A stretch of DNA of 29,801 nt from an uncultured Bacillota bacterium (GCA_937967955.1 CALBUB010000052.1:1-29801); one strand, 5' to 3'; counted from the stretch's first letter, positions 7,514 to 15,036 are shown. Program-made: numbers and translations. The notes: a model not told the origin generated them from the sequence alone.

Positions 7514-7745
7514 AGCGCTCGTGTTACCACTCTATTTCGTTTAAACTTCACAGTTTAAACCTCAGTAGGTTACTTACATAACCTTGCATTTGATAACGGA
7601 TGCAGCCGTTACAGTCTACTAGACTTCAACTGTAAGGTTTAGGGGCCATCTTCAGTTTAATCCTCTACACTGGTTTCCACCATCCCCAGCTCTCTATAGT
7701 ATCGGATTAAACCTACTCTTCCCTTCATCACCTTTTTTATATAAT
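7479..7745 (-). promoter_or_regulatory. T-box riboswitch (tRNA-Met) controlling metG
   Basis: The minus-strand leader has standard T-box landmarks in order. A 'GATGAAGGGAAGAGTA' segment is near 7730, followed by 'AGAGAGCTGGGGATGGTG' of stem I. The specifier context GAAG-AUG-GCC has the AUG codon at 7649-7647. The T-box is AGAGTGGTAACACG at 7533-7520, followed by a terminator. The UGGU core can pair with the ACCA end of uncharged tRNA-Met. The T-box departs from the usual AGGGTGGNACCGCG at three positions. The AUG specifier agrees with the gene controlled. Folding was not computed. Confidence 0.9.
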
Positions 7746-7765
7746 ATTGGCTTATTTATTTTAAC

Positions 7766-7794
7766 AATATACAGGAAAATATTAGTTTTGTCAA
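7766..7794 (-). promoter_or_regulatory. Sigma-A promoter of the metG T-box leader
   Basis: TTGACA (7794-7789) and TATATT (7771-7766) are separated by exactly 17 bases. Transcription should begin near 7759, giving a leader of about 325 nucleotides before metG. Confidence 0.85.
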
Positions 7795-7808
7795 GTTCAA
7801 ATTAATTC

Positions 7809-7839
7809 TTGTGACCAGTTAAAACCTAATACATATAAT
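7809..7839 (+). promoter_or_regulatory. Weak candidate promoter of the Tyr/Pro/His-rich gene
   Basis: TTGTGA (7809-7814) and TATAAT (7834-7839) lie 19 bases apart, a long spacer. The same -10 region reads CATATAAT, close to the sigma-E -10 consensus CATACANT, but no convincing sigma-E -35 is seen. The sigma factor cannot be assigned. Confidence 0.3.
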
Positions 7840-7871
7840 GATAGTAGCTAATTATTAAAAGGAGTGATTCT

Positions 7872-8267
7872 ATGCATAACTCTAATGACAGATATGACCA
7901 TCCAGCAGTACCTCCTCTATATCCAATGGATCCTTGTAGGAGAAAGCCTTATTATTATGATGATAATCCTATATACTACGAGCCAGGCCATGAGCATTAT
8001 GATACGGAGCCTATATACCATGAGCCCTATTACCCACACTATCCACACCAGCCTGTAACTGCTCCTATGCCTCCCATGGATTATCCAATGATGGATCCAT
8101 ACTTTAGGGAGTGTATGGAAGTTTGTATGAGGATGAAGTGTGGCCACTACCCACCCCATCATGGATATTCAAGTGTAACTGACTATTCTTATGAAGACTA
8201 TGAAAAGTTTAAATATATCGACCTTCACAAATTAAGTCCATATTATATTCCAGAAGAGGAAGAGTAG
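7872..8267 (+). CDS. Tyr/Pro/His-rich coat-like protein, unknown function
   Basis: This 131-residue protein is real by its strong AAAGGAGTGATTCT-ATG start and its own terminator, but I do not recognise a family. Composition is extreme: 22 Tyr, 22 Pro and 11 His, arranged in repeats such as YEPGHEHYD, YHEPYYPHYPHQP and PMPPMDYPMMDP. A single cysteine-bearing stretch follows (CX3CX4C, ending MKCGHYPPHH), then an acidic tail ending EEEE. No signal peptide or membrane helix is visible. Such Tyr/His-rich, low-complexity small proteins are typical of spore coat or crust components that crosslink through tyrosine or bind metal; that role is inferred. It lies between the metG leader (divergent) and the rpfB-like gene. 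Confidence 0.75.
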   Translation: MHNSNDRYDHPAVPPLYPMDPCRRKPYYYDDNPIYYEPGHEHYDTEPIYHEPYYPHYPHQPVTAPMPPMDYPMMDPYFRECMEVCMRMKCGHYPPHHGYSSVTDYSYEDYEKFKYIDLHKLSPYYIPEEEE

Positions 8268-8289
8268 ATATAAATTAAATGGCTTTATC

Positions 8290-8335
8290 AAAGAAAGACT
8301 TCCATTAGATGGAATGGACATGGAAGTCTTTCTTT
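8290..8335 (+). terminator. Terminator-like hairpin after the Tyr/Pro/His-rich gene
   Basis: AAAGAAAGACTTCCAT (8290-8305) pairs perfectly with ATGGAAGTCTTTCTTT (8320-8335), a 16-bp stem with a 14-base loop. The T-rich end is inside the stem. From here to 8528 there is only AT-rich DNA with no gene. Confidence 0.7.
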
Positions 8336-8528
8336 ATTTGTTACAAAAATTTAATATTTTATTTTTCTTCCTTCCTTTTTTTTGGATGTAAATTTTTTCC
8401 ACATTCCTATTATAGTATTAGAGCTTAATATAAGTTTTTTTGAATGAAAGTAATATTTTGAATTGTTTGGGAAATACTAAAATAAGCCTGAAAAAGACTG
8501 ATTTTTTTTACATATTTTGTAAATTCAT

Positions 8529-8557
8529 TTGACAAATGCTTTCTTTTTTACTAGAAT
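8529..8557 (+). promoter_or_regulatory. Sigma-A promoter of the rpfB/yabE-like gene
   Basis: TTGACA (8529-8534) and TAGAAT (8552-8557) have a 17-base spacer and lie 32 bases before the ATG at 8589. The leader is therefore only about 25 bases, which leaves no room for the c-di-AMP (ydaO) riboswitch often found before wall-hydrolase genes. Confidence 0.85.
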
Positions 8558-8588
8558 AACTAACAGTCAAAAAATAGGAGGTAAAATC

Positions 8589-9659
8589 ATGAATACTTTA
8601 AACAAGGCTAAAGCCTTGAAGCTATTAGGTGTCCTCACAATTTGCTCAAGTCTATCTATAGGCGCCTATATGCTAAGTGCTAAAGACATAACCCTATCTA
8701 TTGATGAGGAGATTAGAGAAGTAACAACTTACTCAAGAACTATCAAAGACCTTCTTGAGGAGGAAAAAATAGCCCTTAGCAAAGAGGATTATATTAATGT
8801 TCCCTTGGACACCAAACTTGAAAACAATATGAATATTGTCATAAAGAAGGCCAAACCCTATACTGTCAGTGTAGGTAAAGATAAGTTTGAAGTAAAATCC
8901 ATTTACGATAGAGTGGAAGATATTCTAAAGGAAAATGAAATAGAATTAGGGGAAAAAGATTATACTAAACCAGCTTTACATGAAACAGTAGAAGCAGGAG
9001 ATGAAATCCAGGTAATCAAAGTAGAAGAGGTCTTTGAAGAAGTTGAAGAAGCTATCCCCTATGAAAAATTAGTAAAACAAAATAAGAATATGGATATTGG
9101 CCAGGAAAAGGTAACTCAAAAAGGGCAAAAGGGCTTAAAGGTCATAGAGATAAAAAAAGTTTATGAAAATGGAGAGTTAGTAGCTGAAGAAGTTGTAGGA
9201 GAAGAAGTAGTAAAGGAACCAGTACCACAGATTATAGAAAGGGGAACAAGAAAAGTAGCTACTGCATCTAGAGGTAGTAGTGGAAACAATAGTAGAAGCA
9301 GCAGTGGAAGCAGTAGTAGAGGTAAAAATTTTAAATACAAAAAAGTACTTACAATGACTGCTACAGCCTATGACCTGTCCTATGAGAGTACAGGAAAGAG
9401 GCCTGGCGATAAATATTATGGAATTACAGCATCAGGTACAAAGGCTAGACCAGGAGTGGTAGCCGTTGATCCGAAAGTAATTCCTTTAGGCACCAAGCTA
9501 TATGTAGAAAGCCTTGATGGTAGTAAGGATTATGGTTTTTGCGTTGCTGAGGACACTGGCGGGGCTATTAAAGGGAACAGAATAGACTTATTCTTCAATA
9601 CAAGGGAAGAAGTAAAGCGCTTTGGTGTCAGAAAGGTAAGAGTGTATATATTGGATTAA
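8589..9659 (+). CDS. RpfB/YabE-type cell wall protein (DUF348-G5-3D)
   Basis: This 356-residue exported protein has an N-terminal signal or anchor helix (LLGVLTICSSLSIGAYML, residues about 13-30). Two DUF348 repeats follow (about 34-85 and 88-140), then a G5 domain (about 140-220), a Ser/Gly/Arg linker rich in 'SSGSSSRG', and a C-terminal 3D domain. The 3D domain shows 'MTATAYD', 'GITASGTKARPGVVAVDP' and 'VAEDTGGAIKGNRIDLFF', supplying the Asp triad of lytic-transglycosylase-like folds. B. subtilis YabE/YocH relatives cleave or remodel peptidoglycan. There is no resuscitation-promoting lysozyme domain, so 'rpfB' is only loosely fitting. The ATG at 8589 follows AGGAGG by 7 bases; the frame's upstream extension lies across the promoter. 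In B. subtilis yabE lies between yabD and rnmV; here it is displaced to the far side of metG and diverges from it. Confidence 0.9.
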   Translation: MNTLNKAKALKLLGVLTICSSLSIGAYMLSAKDITLSIDEEIREVTTYSRTIKDLLEEEKIALSKEDYINVPLDTKLENNMNIVIKKAKPYTVSVGKDKFEVKSIYDRVEDILKENEIELGEKDYTKPALHETVEAGDEIQVIKVEEVFEEVEEAIPYEKLVKQNKNMDIGQEKVTQKGQKGLKVIEIKKVYENGELVAEEVVGEEVVKEPVPQIIERGTRKVATASRGSSGNNSRSSSGSSSRGKNFKYKKVLTMTATAYDLSYESTGKRPGDKYYGITASGTKARPGVVAVDPKVIPLGTKLYVESLDGSKDYGFCVAEDTGGAIKGNRIDLFFNTREEVKRFGVRKVRVYILD

Positions 9660-9664
9660 CTTAC

Positions 9665-9706
9665 AAAAGCCTGTTATGATTTGTTCATAGCAGGCTTTTG
9701 TATTTT
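9665..9706. terminator. Terminator between the wall-protein gene and spmB
   Basis: AAAAGCCTGTTATGA (9665-9679) pairs with TCATAGCAGGCTTTT (9685-9699) around a TTTGT loop, followed by GTATTTTT. One pair is U:G in the rightward transcript, so that direction is favoured, but it can also serve the convergent spmB. Confidence 0.85.
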
Positions 9707-9738
9707 TGAAGTAGGGCTGAGGATAAGAGGATTTAGTC

Positions 9739-10260
9739 CTATAATAACAGTCTACACACAGTTACTGTTATAAATAAAGATATTACATAGGATATAAGGG
9801 CAGCTTTAAGGGTATAGCCGTGGTCTTTTATGCCTACTGAACCATAGTAGAGGGTAGTTGTATAAAATATGGTTTCTGATGAGCCCATAAGTACAGCAGC
9901 TAATATTCCAGGGAAGGAATCGGGACCATAATGGCTTATAATATCCCTTACGGCAGCTAAGGCCCCTGAGCCAGATAAGGGGCGTATGAGTATTAAAGGG
10001 AAAACTTCTTTAGGCAGCTTTATTAAATCCATAAGGGGACTTAAAAGGCCAATGAGCATATCTAAAGCCTCAGAACCTCTAAATATGCCTATGGCCACAA
10101 ATATGGCTATAAGGTTTGGTATAAGCTTTACTGCTGTCTTTAAACCTTCCAAAGCCCCTTCTATAAAGGCATCATATATGTCTACCCCTTTAATATAGCC
10201 ATGGATAAATATGATAAGTACCATGAAGGGAACTATGCTAAAGGATATTATTTCTAACAT
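9739..10260 (-). CDS. spmB: Spore maturation protein B
   Basis: SpmB is a membrane protein of the nucleoside-recognition (Gate) fold that acts with SpmA in spore core dehydration and heat resistance; mutants make spores of lowered heat resistance. This 173-residue protein has four to five hydrophobic segments and the family signatures 'IAIFVAIGIFRGSEAL', 'RPLSGSGALAAVRDII' and 'VLMGSSETIFYTTTLYYGSVGI'. The start overlaps the end of spmA by 7 bases with a GGGAGG ribosome site, so the two are co-translated. Confidence 0.95.
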   Translation of the reverse strand: MLEIISFSIVPFMVLIIFIHGYIKGVDIYDAFIEGALEGLKTAVKLIPNLIAIFVAIGIFRGSEALDMLIGLLSPLMDLIKLPKEVFPLILIRPLSGSGALAAVRDIISHYGPDSFPGILAAVLMGSSETIFYTTTLYYGSVGIKDHGYTLKAALISYVISLFITVTVCRLLL

Positions 10261-10835
10261 CTTCTCCCTCCCTCAAACAGCTTCCCAACTATTACTGCCA
10301 CTAAGGTGGATAGGAAAGTTGCAAGTAAAGTAATGCCTATTATGGAAGTAGGATTTTCAGCCCCATAATCATGTCTTATCTTTATTACAGATAGAGGCAC
10401 TAGTTGGAGAGAGGACATGTTTATTATCAAAAACATAGCCATAGCATTGGTTGCCCGTCTCTTATCAGGATTTAAAGTATTAAGCTCCTTCATAGCCTTA
10501 AGGCCAAAAGCTGTGGCCCCATTACCTACTCCTAAGGCATTCGCTATAAAATTCATGAGAATCCATCTCTCTGCTGGATGCCCTTTAGGTACTTGGGGGA
10601 AGAGAAACCTAGTTATAGGCCTTAGGCCCTTTGATATAGTCTTAATAAGACCAGACTTTTCAGCTATATTCATAATTCCCATCCAAAAGGCCATTATTCC
10701 TATAAGGCCAATTCCAAAGGTTACCCCTTCCTCTGCCTGTTCAATTATTACATTGTTAATCTGCCCTAAATTTCCCGTAAGGGTACCATAAAGAATCCCA
10801 ATGAGTATGAGAAAAAACCATATAGTATTTATCAT
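10254..10835 (-). CDS. spmA: Spore maturation protein A
   Basis: SpmA is the partner of SpmB: a Gate-fold membrane protein needed for normal spore core dehydration. The 193-residue sequence has several membrane helices and the characteristic 'GLIGIMAFWMGIMNIAEKSG', 'NALGVGNGATAFGLKAMKEL' and 'ATNAMAMFLIINMSSLQLVP' segments. It sits downstream of herA with a terminator-like hairpin between (10836-10871). That hairpin contains the spmA Shine-Dalgarno sequence, so translation may depend on its opening. Confidence 0.95.
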   Translation of the reverse strand: MINTIWFFLILIGILYGTLTGNLGQINNVIIEQAEEGVTFGIGLIGIMAFWMGIMNIAEKSGLIKTISKGLRPITRFLFPQVPKGHPAERWILMNFIANALGVGNGATAFGLKAMKELNTLNPDKRRATNAMAMFLIINMSSLQLVPLSVIKIRHDYGAENPTSIIGITLLATFLSTLVAVIVGKLFEGGRRC

Positions 10836-10871
10836 ATAAAAACTCCTTTCATAAAAATATATGAAAGGAGT
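10836..10871 (-). terminator. Hairpin ending herA and enclosing the spmA ribosome site
   Basis: On the minus strand ACTCCTTTCATA (10871-10860) and TATGAAAGGAGT (10853-10842) form a perfect 12-bp stem with a 6-base AT loop, then TTTTTAT and the spmA ATG at 10835. It looks like an intrinsic terminator after herA, but its 3' arm holds the AAGGAG of spmA. Either read-through or an internal start would expose spmA to control. Confidence 0.7.
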
Positions 10872-10886
10872 AAAAATAATATTTAT

Positions 10887-12728
10887 CTATTTCTCCTTGT
10901 ATACATTAAAGAAAGGAGTTTTTTCCTTAATAATATAGCCTTTTTCCACTAAATTGTTAAGCATCTCTTCAAAGGAATCTATGGTATAAGTAATACCCGT
11001 TTCTGCTTCTATTTCCTTTATCACATTTATGAAATCGTCCCCATTTATTGGCAGCTTATCCTTTATCATATTAAAAAACTTGTTGTCCCCTTCTTCTATT
11101 TTACCTTTTAGCTCATCAAAGGGGTTTTCTGTATGGGGGCTGGTGGTATTGGCAGCCCTTATCCTAGCAAATATAGTTCTTCCCCTGGCTGATTCAGAGA
11201 TAAACACATCCCCAGTCTTAAGATAGGGAAGCCTCCTAGCTTCTTCCTCCGTTATATCTGTCTCTTCCTTTATGGTGGCAATGTCTGAACCCCTTACAGT
11301 TCTAAATATGAGCTTAGTATTTAGCTGAGCCGTTATAGTTTCATCTAATAAAGTTGGCCTTTGGGTTGCAAGAATTAAAAATACACCGTACTTTCTTCCC
11401 TCTTGGGATATTTCTTTTAATATGGCCTTGGAAGGACAATCATAGCCCTTTGGTGCAAAATTGTGGGCCTCATCAGTAACTATTACAAAGGGAGGGAAGT
11501 ATTCAGAAGCCCCTTGGGTAAACTGGGAGTCCTTATATTCTCTTCTCTTATGGTAAAGATTGTTTATAAGATAAGTACTAAATACTTGGAGTATTCTGGT
11601 GCTACCTTGAATAACCATTAATTTCCCTTGCATTAGGCCTTCTTCTATTTTTCTTATGTCTTTGTTAAATATTCCTTCATTATATAATCTAGTTACTCTC
11701 CAAAGTATTCCCCTTACAGAACTATAGGGGCAGCTTTTATCATAGTTTAAATATAGTTCTTTTCTCTTCTGCCAACCTTGCCTTTCTAAGTCTGTGGTGC
11801 ATTCTTGGAGCCTTCTATCTATTCTATCTATAGAACCTTCCTCTTGGGCTTCAGCCAGCATCTTTACCCTATTATAGAAGCTGTTATAGGAATCTCTCTT
11901 TTTAAATAGTATGTCCACCACATTGTTCATAGCATCTGTTAATGGGCTAGAAGCATCTAGTAGATTTTTAAGATCCTGGGGAGATAAGTCTTCAAATCTA
12001 ACTCCTATGTCTACTCCTACTTGCAAGCATTTGAATTTATCAGAATAATCTACCCTTTTATCCTTAGGTAGATAATCTACTATTTCTGAAAAATCCATTT
12101 CAAAATGGGGGTCTAGTACAATGGTAGGAATATTTAGATTCATCATCTCTTCTAACATGACTCTAAGGCCAAAGGATTTACCAGAACCAGAACCTCCAAA
12201 TATGCCTATGTGGGGATATTGGTTCATAGACTTTATGTTGAATATATAGGGTATTTCCTTCTGCCCCTTTAGTTTTCCATCTTCAAATGTATATAAAAGG
12301 TCCTTATATTCTTCATCCATATTAATGGCCATCTGGTCTGTGTTTTTTATAACTCCCAATATAAGGCCTTCTTCTGGCGAACAATTAATCATCAAATCCC
12401 TAACCTCATTAAACTCAGGAACCCTCACATCAGACCCAGCTTGTACAGGATATAGGGCTTCATTTAATAGCCTAACCTTAGCTAAGTATATAGTATCCTC
12501 ATCTACATTGTAGCCTATGGCTTTCAGGGATTCTAATACGGAACTATCTGCTAGCTGCCCACTTAAGTTAAGGGGTATATACTTATTATAAGTCCTTGCT
12601 TCTACCACTTCTCCAATTAAATCCCCTTGGTAAGGATCCTCTATTATCAAGAATTCATTTATCCTAAAATTTCTATCCTTGGAGCCTACATATACTTCCT
12701 GTTGGGTAGTTATGCCTACTACTTTCAT
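10887..12728 (-). CDS. herA: HerA-like DNA translocase (DUF87 ATPase)
   Basis: HerA is a hexameric FtsK/VirB4-superfamily ATPase that works with the nuclease NurA in DNA end resection, best known from archaea. This 613-residue protein has an N-terminal HAS-barrel-like region (residues about 1-110), Walker A GGSGSGKS at 178-185, 'IVLDPHFEMD' just after, Walker B with DEAH at 419-422, and the sensor ATQRP at 454-458. The following 'LNTKLIFRT' is also conserved. A C-terminal winged-helix-like tail (about 560-613) closes it. It starts 11 bases after nurA, with AGGAGGG as ribosome site. The tight nurA-herA pairing supports the assignment; the cellular role in this bacterium is inferred. Confidence 0.88.
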   Translation of the reverse strand: MKVVGITTQQEVYVGSKDRNFRINEFLIIEDPYQGDLIGEVVEARTYNKYIPLNLSGQLADSSVLESLKAIGYNVDEDTIYLAKVRLLNEALYPVQAGSDVRVPEFNEVRDLMINCSPEEGLILGVIKNTDQMAINMDEEYKDLLYTFEDGKLKGQKEIPYIFNIKSMNQYPHIGIFGGSGSGKSFGLRVMLEEMMNLNIPTIVLDPHFEMDFSEIVDYLPKDKRVDYSDKFKCLQVGVDIGVRFEDLSPQDLKNLLDASSPLTDAMNNVVDILFKKRDSYNSFYNRVKMLAEAQEEGSIDRIDRRLQECTTDLERQGWQKRKELYLNYDKSCPYSSVRGILWRVTRLYNEGIFNKDIRKIEEGLMQGKLMVIQGSTRILQVFSTYLINNLYHKRREYKDSQFTQGASEYFPPFVIVTDEAHNFAPKGYDCPSKAILKEISQEGRKYGVFLILATQRPTLLDETITAQLNTKLIFRTVRGSDIATIKEETDITEEEARRLPYLKTGDVFISESARGRTIFARIRAANTTSPHTENPFDELKGKIEEGDNKFFNMIKDKLPINGDDFINVIKEIEAETGITYTIDSFEEMLNNLVEKGYIIKEKTPFFNVYKEK

Positions 12729-12739
12729 ACATATCCCTC

Positions 12740-13732
12740 CTAAATGGTCCTTTTATCCCTCTCCGATATAAAAAGCATTTCAAAGAGCCTCCTATCTAAA
12801 TAGGACTCTAAAAGGCCTTTTATCATCTGATCTGGAATTTTTACTTCACTATCTATTATATCTAACCACAAGGGCACTCCCCTACTGGATTGAGGGGTTA
12901 ATGTAAAAATAAGCCTTGCCATTTCTAAAAGATAATTTTGCTGGCTTTTTAACATGTCCATACCTATTACAGTTGGCTCTAGGGAACTTCTCATAAAGAG
13001 AGAGGTAAAGCCCCTTTTTTCTTTTCTAGTATTAATACTAGTAAGTATTACCTCACCATAATCTAAAAGGCCATATAAAAGCTCCCTATCATGGAAGAAT
13101 TCTTTTATTGGCAGGGAATTGTCTTCCTTTAAAGCTTCCCTAATAATGGAGGTCTTAATATCCTTAATAACTCCTACTAAAAGTATATTCCTTCTTTCAC
13201 ATTCCTCTTTTAGTTGTTCCCATTTTTCAGAACATACTATCTTATATCTTATTAGGGAACCATCCATTATTACCGCATAAGGTTTTAGCTTTTTTATTCC
13301 CTCTAGGGCAGCCTCTACTTCTATGGCTGCCAGCTTTTTATTACTTATCTTTTCATTCCTTACTGAGTCCTCTTCTAGTATATTTACTTCCTCCTCTTCT
13401 GAATATAAGGGAGTGTAAAAATCTACCTTATAAATAGGCTTATCCTTATATAGGGTTGATTTGGCTAAGCCTTGGTATACCTCTATGAAATGGGGATGGG
13501 CACCACCCATTCGATTTTTGGAACCGTCTACCCCTAGGATTCCTCCAAGGGCTGTATACTTTTTAAGCTCCTCTTCTGTAAATTTTTCTATTTTTAATAT
13601 GGAGCCTATCTTACTATTTATATATTCCCTTAAAGATTGTCTATCTATAGACAAAACTTCTTCATATTTATTTAATAGGACTTGGTTCACAAATTTTATC
13701 TTGTTCTTTAGTTCCTTACTAATATCATACAT
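12740..13732 (-). CDS. nurA: NurA domain nuclease
   Basis: NurA is a manganese-dependent single-strand endonuclease and 5'-3' exonuclease that acts with HerA. This 330-residue protein has the two hallmark acidic motifs: 'GILGVDGSKNR' with D69, and 'YAVIMDGSLIRYKI' with D157. A later 'RSSLEPTVIGMD' segment and a C-terminal 'PLWLDIIDSE' block also fit the family. The ATG at 13732 follows AAGGAGTGG; the frame's upstream codons precede that ribosome site. It is the first gene of nurA-herA-spmA-spmB and diverges from the abrB-like gene. Sequence divergence in this family is high, so the partner gene is the strongest support. Confidence 0.85.
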   Translation of the reverse strand: MYDISKELKNKIKFVNQVLLNKYEEVLSIDRQSLREYINSKIGSILKIEKFTEEELKKYTALGGILGVDGSKNRMGGAHPHFIEVYQGLAKSTLYKDKPIYKVDFYTPLYSEEEEVNILEEDSVRNEKISNKKLAAIEVEAALEGIKKLKPYAVIMDGSLIRYKIVCSEKWEQLKEECERRNILLVGVIKDIKTSIIREALKEDNSLPIKEFFHDRELLYGLLDYGEVILTSINTRKEKRGFTSLFMRSSLEPTVIGMDMLKSQQNYLLEMARLIFTLTPQSSRGVPLWLDIIDSEVKIPDQMIKGLLESYLDRRLFEMLFISERDKRTI

Positions 13733-13778
13733 ATATACCACTCCTTGTATAAAACTTAACAAAAAATATAAGAACCTA

Positions 13779-13834
13779 TTGACTATTTTTGGTATTTATG
13801 GTATTGTCTAATTGTAGAAAATAGTCGATATAAT
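13779..13834 (+). promoter_or_regulatory. Promoter of abrB-like gene with flanking inverted repeat
   Basis: TATAAT (13829-13834) is a good -10; the best -35 is TTGTCT (13804-13809) with a long 19-base spacer. Two arms, ATTGACTATTTT (13778-13789) and AAAATAGTCGAT (13818-13829), form an 11-of-12 inverted repeat with 28 bases between. The arms flank the -35 and run into the -10, a plausible place for autoregulation. Confidence 0.45.
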
Positions 13835-13856
13835 AACAATCTTAGGAGGAATGAGC

Positions 13857-14102
13857 ATGAAGTCTACAGGAGTTGTAAGAAAAGTTGACAGGTTAGGGAG
13901 GGTAGTTATCCCTATTGAACTAAGAAGAAACCTAGATATCGAAGAAAAAGACGCACTAGAAATTTTTATCGAAGGAGAAAACATAATACTTAAAAAGTAT
14001 GCTCCAGCTTGTATATTCTGCGGACAAGCTAAGGATATTACTTCTTTTAAAGGAAAAAATATATGTCCTGCCTGCCTAAAAGAGTTACAAATTGCTAGAT
14101 AA
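13857..14102 (+). CDS. AbrB-like transition-state regulator with zinc knuckle
   Basis: The N-terminal half of this 81-residue protein is a SpoVT/AbrB swapped-hairpin DNA-binding domain: 'STGVVRKVDRLGRVVIPIELRRNLDIEEKDALEIF'. The C-terminal part carries CIFC and CPAC (separated by about 17 residues), a probable zinc site in place of the AbrB C-terminal domain. AbrB-type proteins repress many genes during growth and often their own. The ATG at 13857 is 7 bases from AGGAGG; an ATG at 13851 is only one base away and is rejected. Its position next to rsmI matches the B. subtilis abrB locus. Confidence 0.9.
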   Translation: MKSTGVVRKVDRLGRVVIPIELRRNLDIEEKDALEIFIEGENIILKKYAPACIFCGQAKDITSFKGKNICPACLKELQIAR

Positions 14103-14111
14103 TGGATGGAT

Positions 14112-14145
14112 AATACCCGCTTATGTGGCGGGTATTATTCTTTTT
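14112..14145. terminator. Terminator between abrB-like gene and rsmI
   Basis: AATACCCGC (14112-14120) pairs with GCGGGTATT (14128-14136) and is followed by ATTCTTTTT. The rightward direction has the better U tract; the convergent rsmI gene ends just beside it. Confidence 0.85.
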
Positions 14146-14974
14146 ATAGCTCAATACCCTCCCTATATACCTGCTGCTTTGGAATATTTCTTTCTTTAGC
14201 CACCTTTTTAATAGAATCTTTTTTTGATAGCCCCTGCTCCATGTACATCCTTATATGCTCTTTTATACTAATATGCTCAAAGCTTTTTTCATCAATATTG
14301 TCTGCCCCTTCTACTACTAAAACAAATTCTCCCTTTGGCTTTTGCCTTTGGAATTTCTCTAAGGCTTCAAGGATAGTACCTCTAAAGGTTTCCTCATAGA
14401 TTTTAGTCAATTCTCTAGATATGGATATTTTCCTGTTACCTAAGTTTTCTAATAAGTCCTTTAAAAGGGATATTATCCTATGGGGTGCTTCATATAGGAT
14501 TATAGTCCTTGTTTCCTTCTTCAATCTATTTAATCTTTCCTTCCTTTCCTTGCCCTTTGAAGGAAGAAAGCCTTCAAATACAAAACTTTCTGTAGAAAGG
14601 CCAGATATGACAAGAGCTAATACAAAGGCAGTTGGCCCTGGTAAGGCCACTATCTCTATATTTTCTTCAATACACAACTTTATTATATCTTCACCAGGAT
14701 CGGATATGCCTGGCATACCTGCATCTGTAACAAGGGCAATATTTTTTCCCTCTTTTAGCTTTTCTAATAATACTTCCCCTTTTGTAACTTTATTGTGTTC
14801 ATGGTAGGATATGAGGGGCTTCTTTATATCATAGTGATTAAGTAGCTTTATAGTCCGCCTAGTATCCTCTGCTGCAATTAAATCTACTTCTTTTAATACC
14901 TTAATAGTCCTTAAGGTTATATCCTCTAAATTGCCTATAGGGGTAGGGCATATGTATAGTATCCCGTAAGCCAT
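14144..14974 (-). CDS. rsmI: 16S rRNA 2'-O-ribose C1402 methyltransferase RsmI
   Basis: RsmI methylates the 2'-OH of C1402 in the 30S decoding centre using S-adenosylmethionine. This 276-residue tetrapyrrole-methylase-fold protein shows 'LYICPTPIGNLEDITLR', 'AAEDTRRTIKLLNHY', 'LVTDAGMPGISDPGE' and 'VALPGPTAFVLALVISGL'. The C-terminal end has 'LSKKDSIKKVAKERNIPKQQVY', the family's helix-turn-helix-like tail. The ATG at 14974 is 8 bases from AGGAG; the ATG at 14980 is too close. It has its own promoter. Confidence 0.97.
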   Translation of the reverse strand: MAYGILYICPTPIGNLEDITLRTIKVLKEVDLIAAEDTRRTIKLLNHYDIKKPLISYHEHNKVTKGEVLLEKLKEGKNIALVTDAGMPGISDPGEDIIKLCIEENIEIVALPGPTAFVLALVISGLSTESFVFEGFLPSKGKERKERLNRLKKETRTIILYEAPHRIISLLKDLLENLGNRKISISRELTKIYEETFRGTILEALEKFQRQKPKGEFVLVVEGADNIDEKSFEHISIKEHIRMYMEQGLSKKDSIKKVAKERNIPKQQVYREGIEL

Positions 14975-15006
14975 ATTCATTCTCCTCTTATAGTTAGCTT
15001 TATACT

Positions 15007-15036
15007 ATTATAACAGTATACCATTATTATTGACAA
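15007..15036 (-). promoter_or_regulatory. Promoter of rsmI
   Basis: TTGTCA (15036-15031) and TATAAT (15012-15007) are separated by 18 bases on the minus strand, about 30 bases upstream of the rsmI start. Confidence 0.7.

Noticed and set aside
7435..7551. 39-codon N-terminal extension of metG
   Set aside because: It lies across the T-box and terminator, and the ATG at 7434 has a good ribosome site and begins the normal MetRS N-terminus.
7864..8058. Alternative frame over the Tyr/Pro/His-rich gene
   Set aside because: It starts inside the ribosome site (TTAAAAGGAG region); the frame at 7872 has correct spacing, greater length and a coherent repeat pattern.
8341..8528. c-di-AMP (ydaO) riboswitch before the wall-protein gene
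   Set aside because: The promoter lies at 8529-8557, leaving a leader of only about 25 bases, and no riboswitch motifs are visible upstream.
8529..8588. 20-codon N-terminal extension of the rpfB/yabE-like gene
   Set aside because: The stretch contains the TTGACA-17-TAGAAT promoter; AGGAGG precedes the ATG at 8589.
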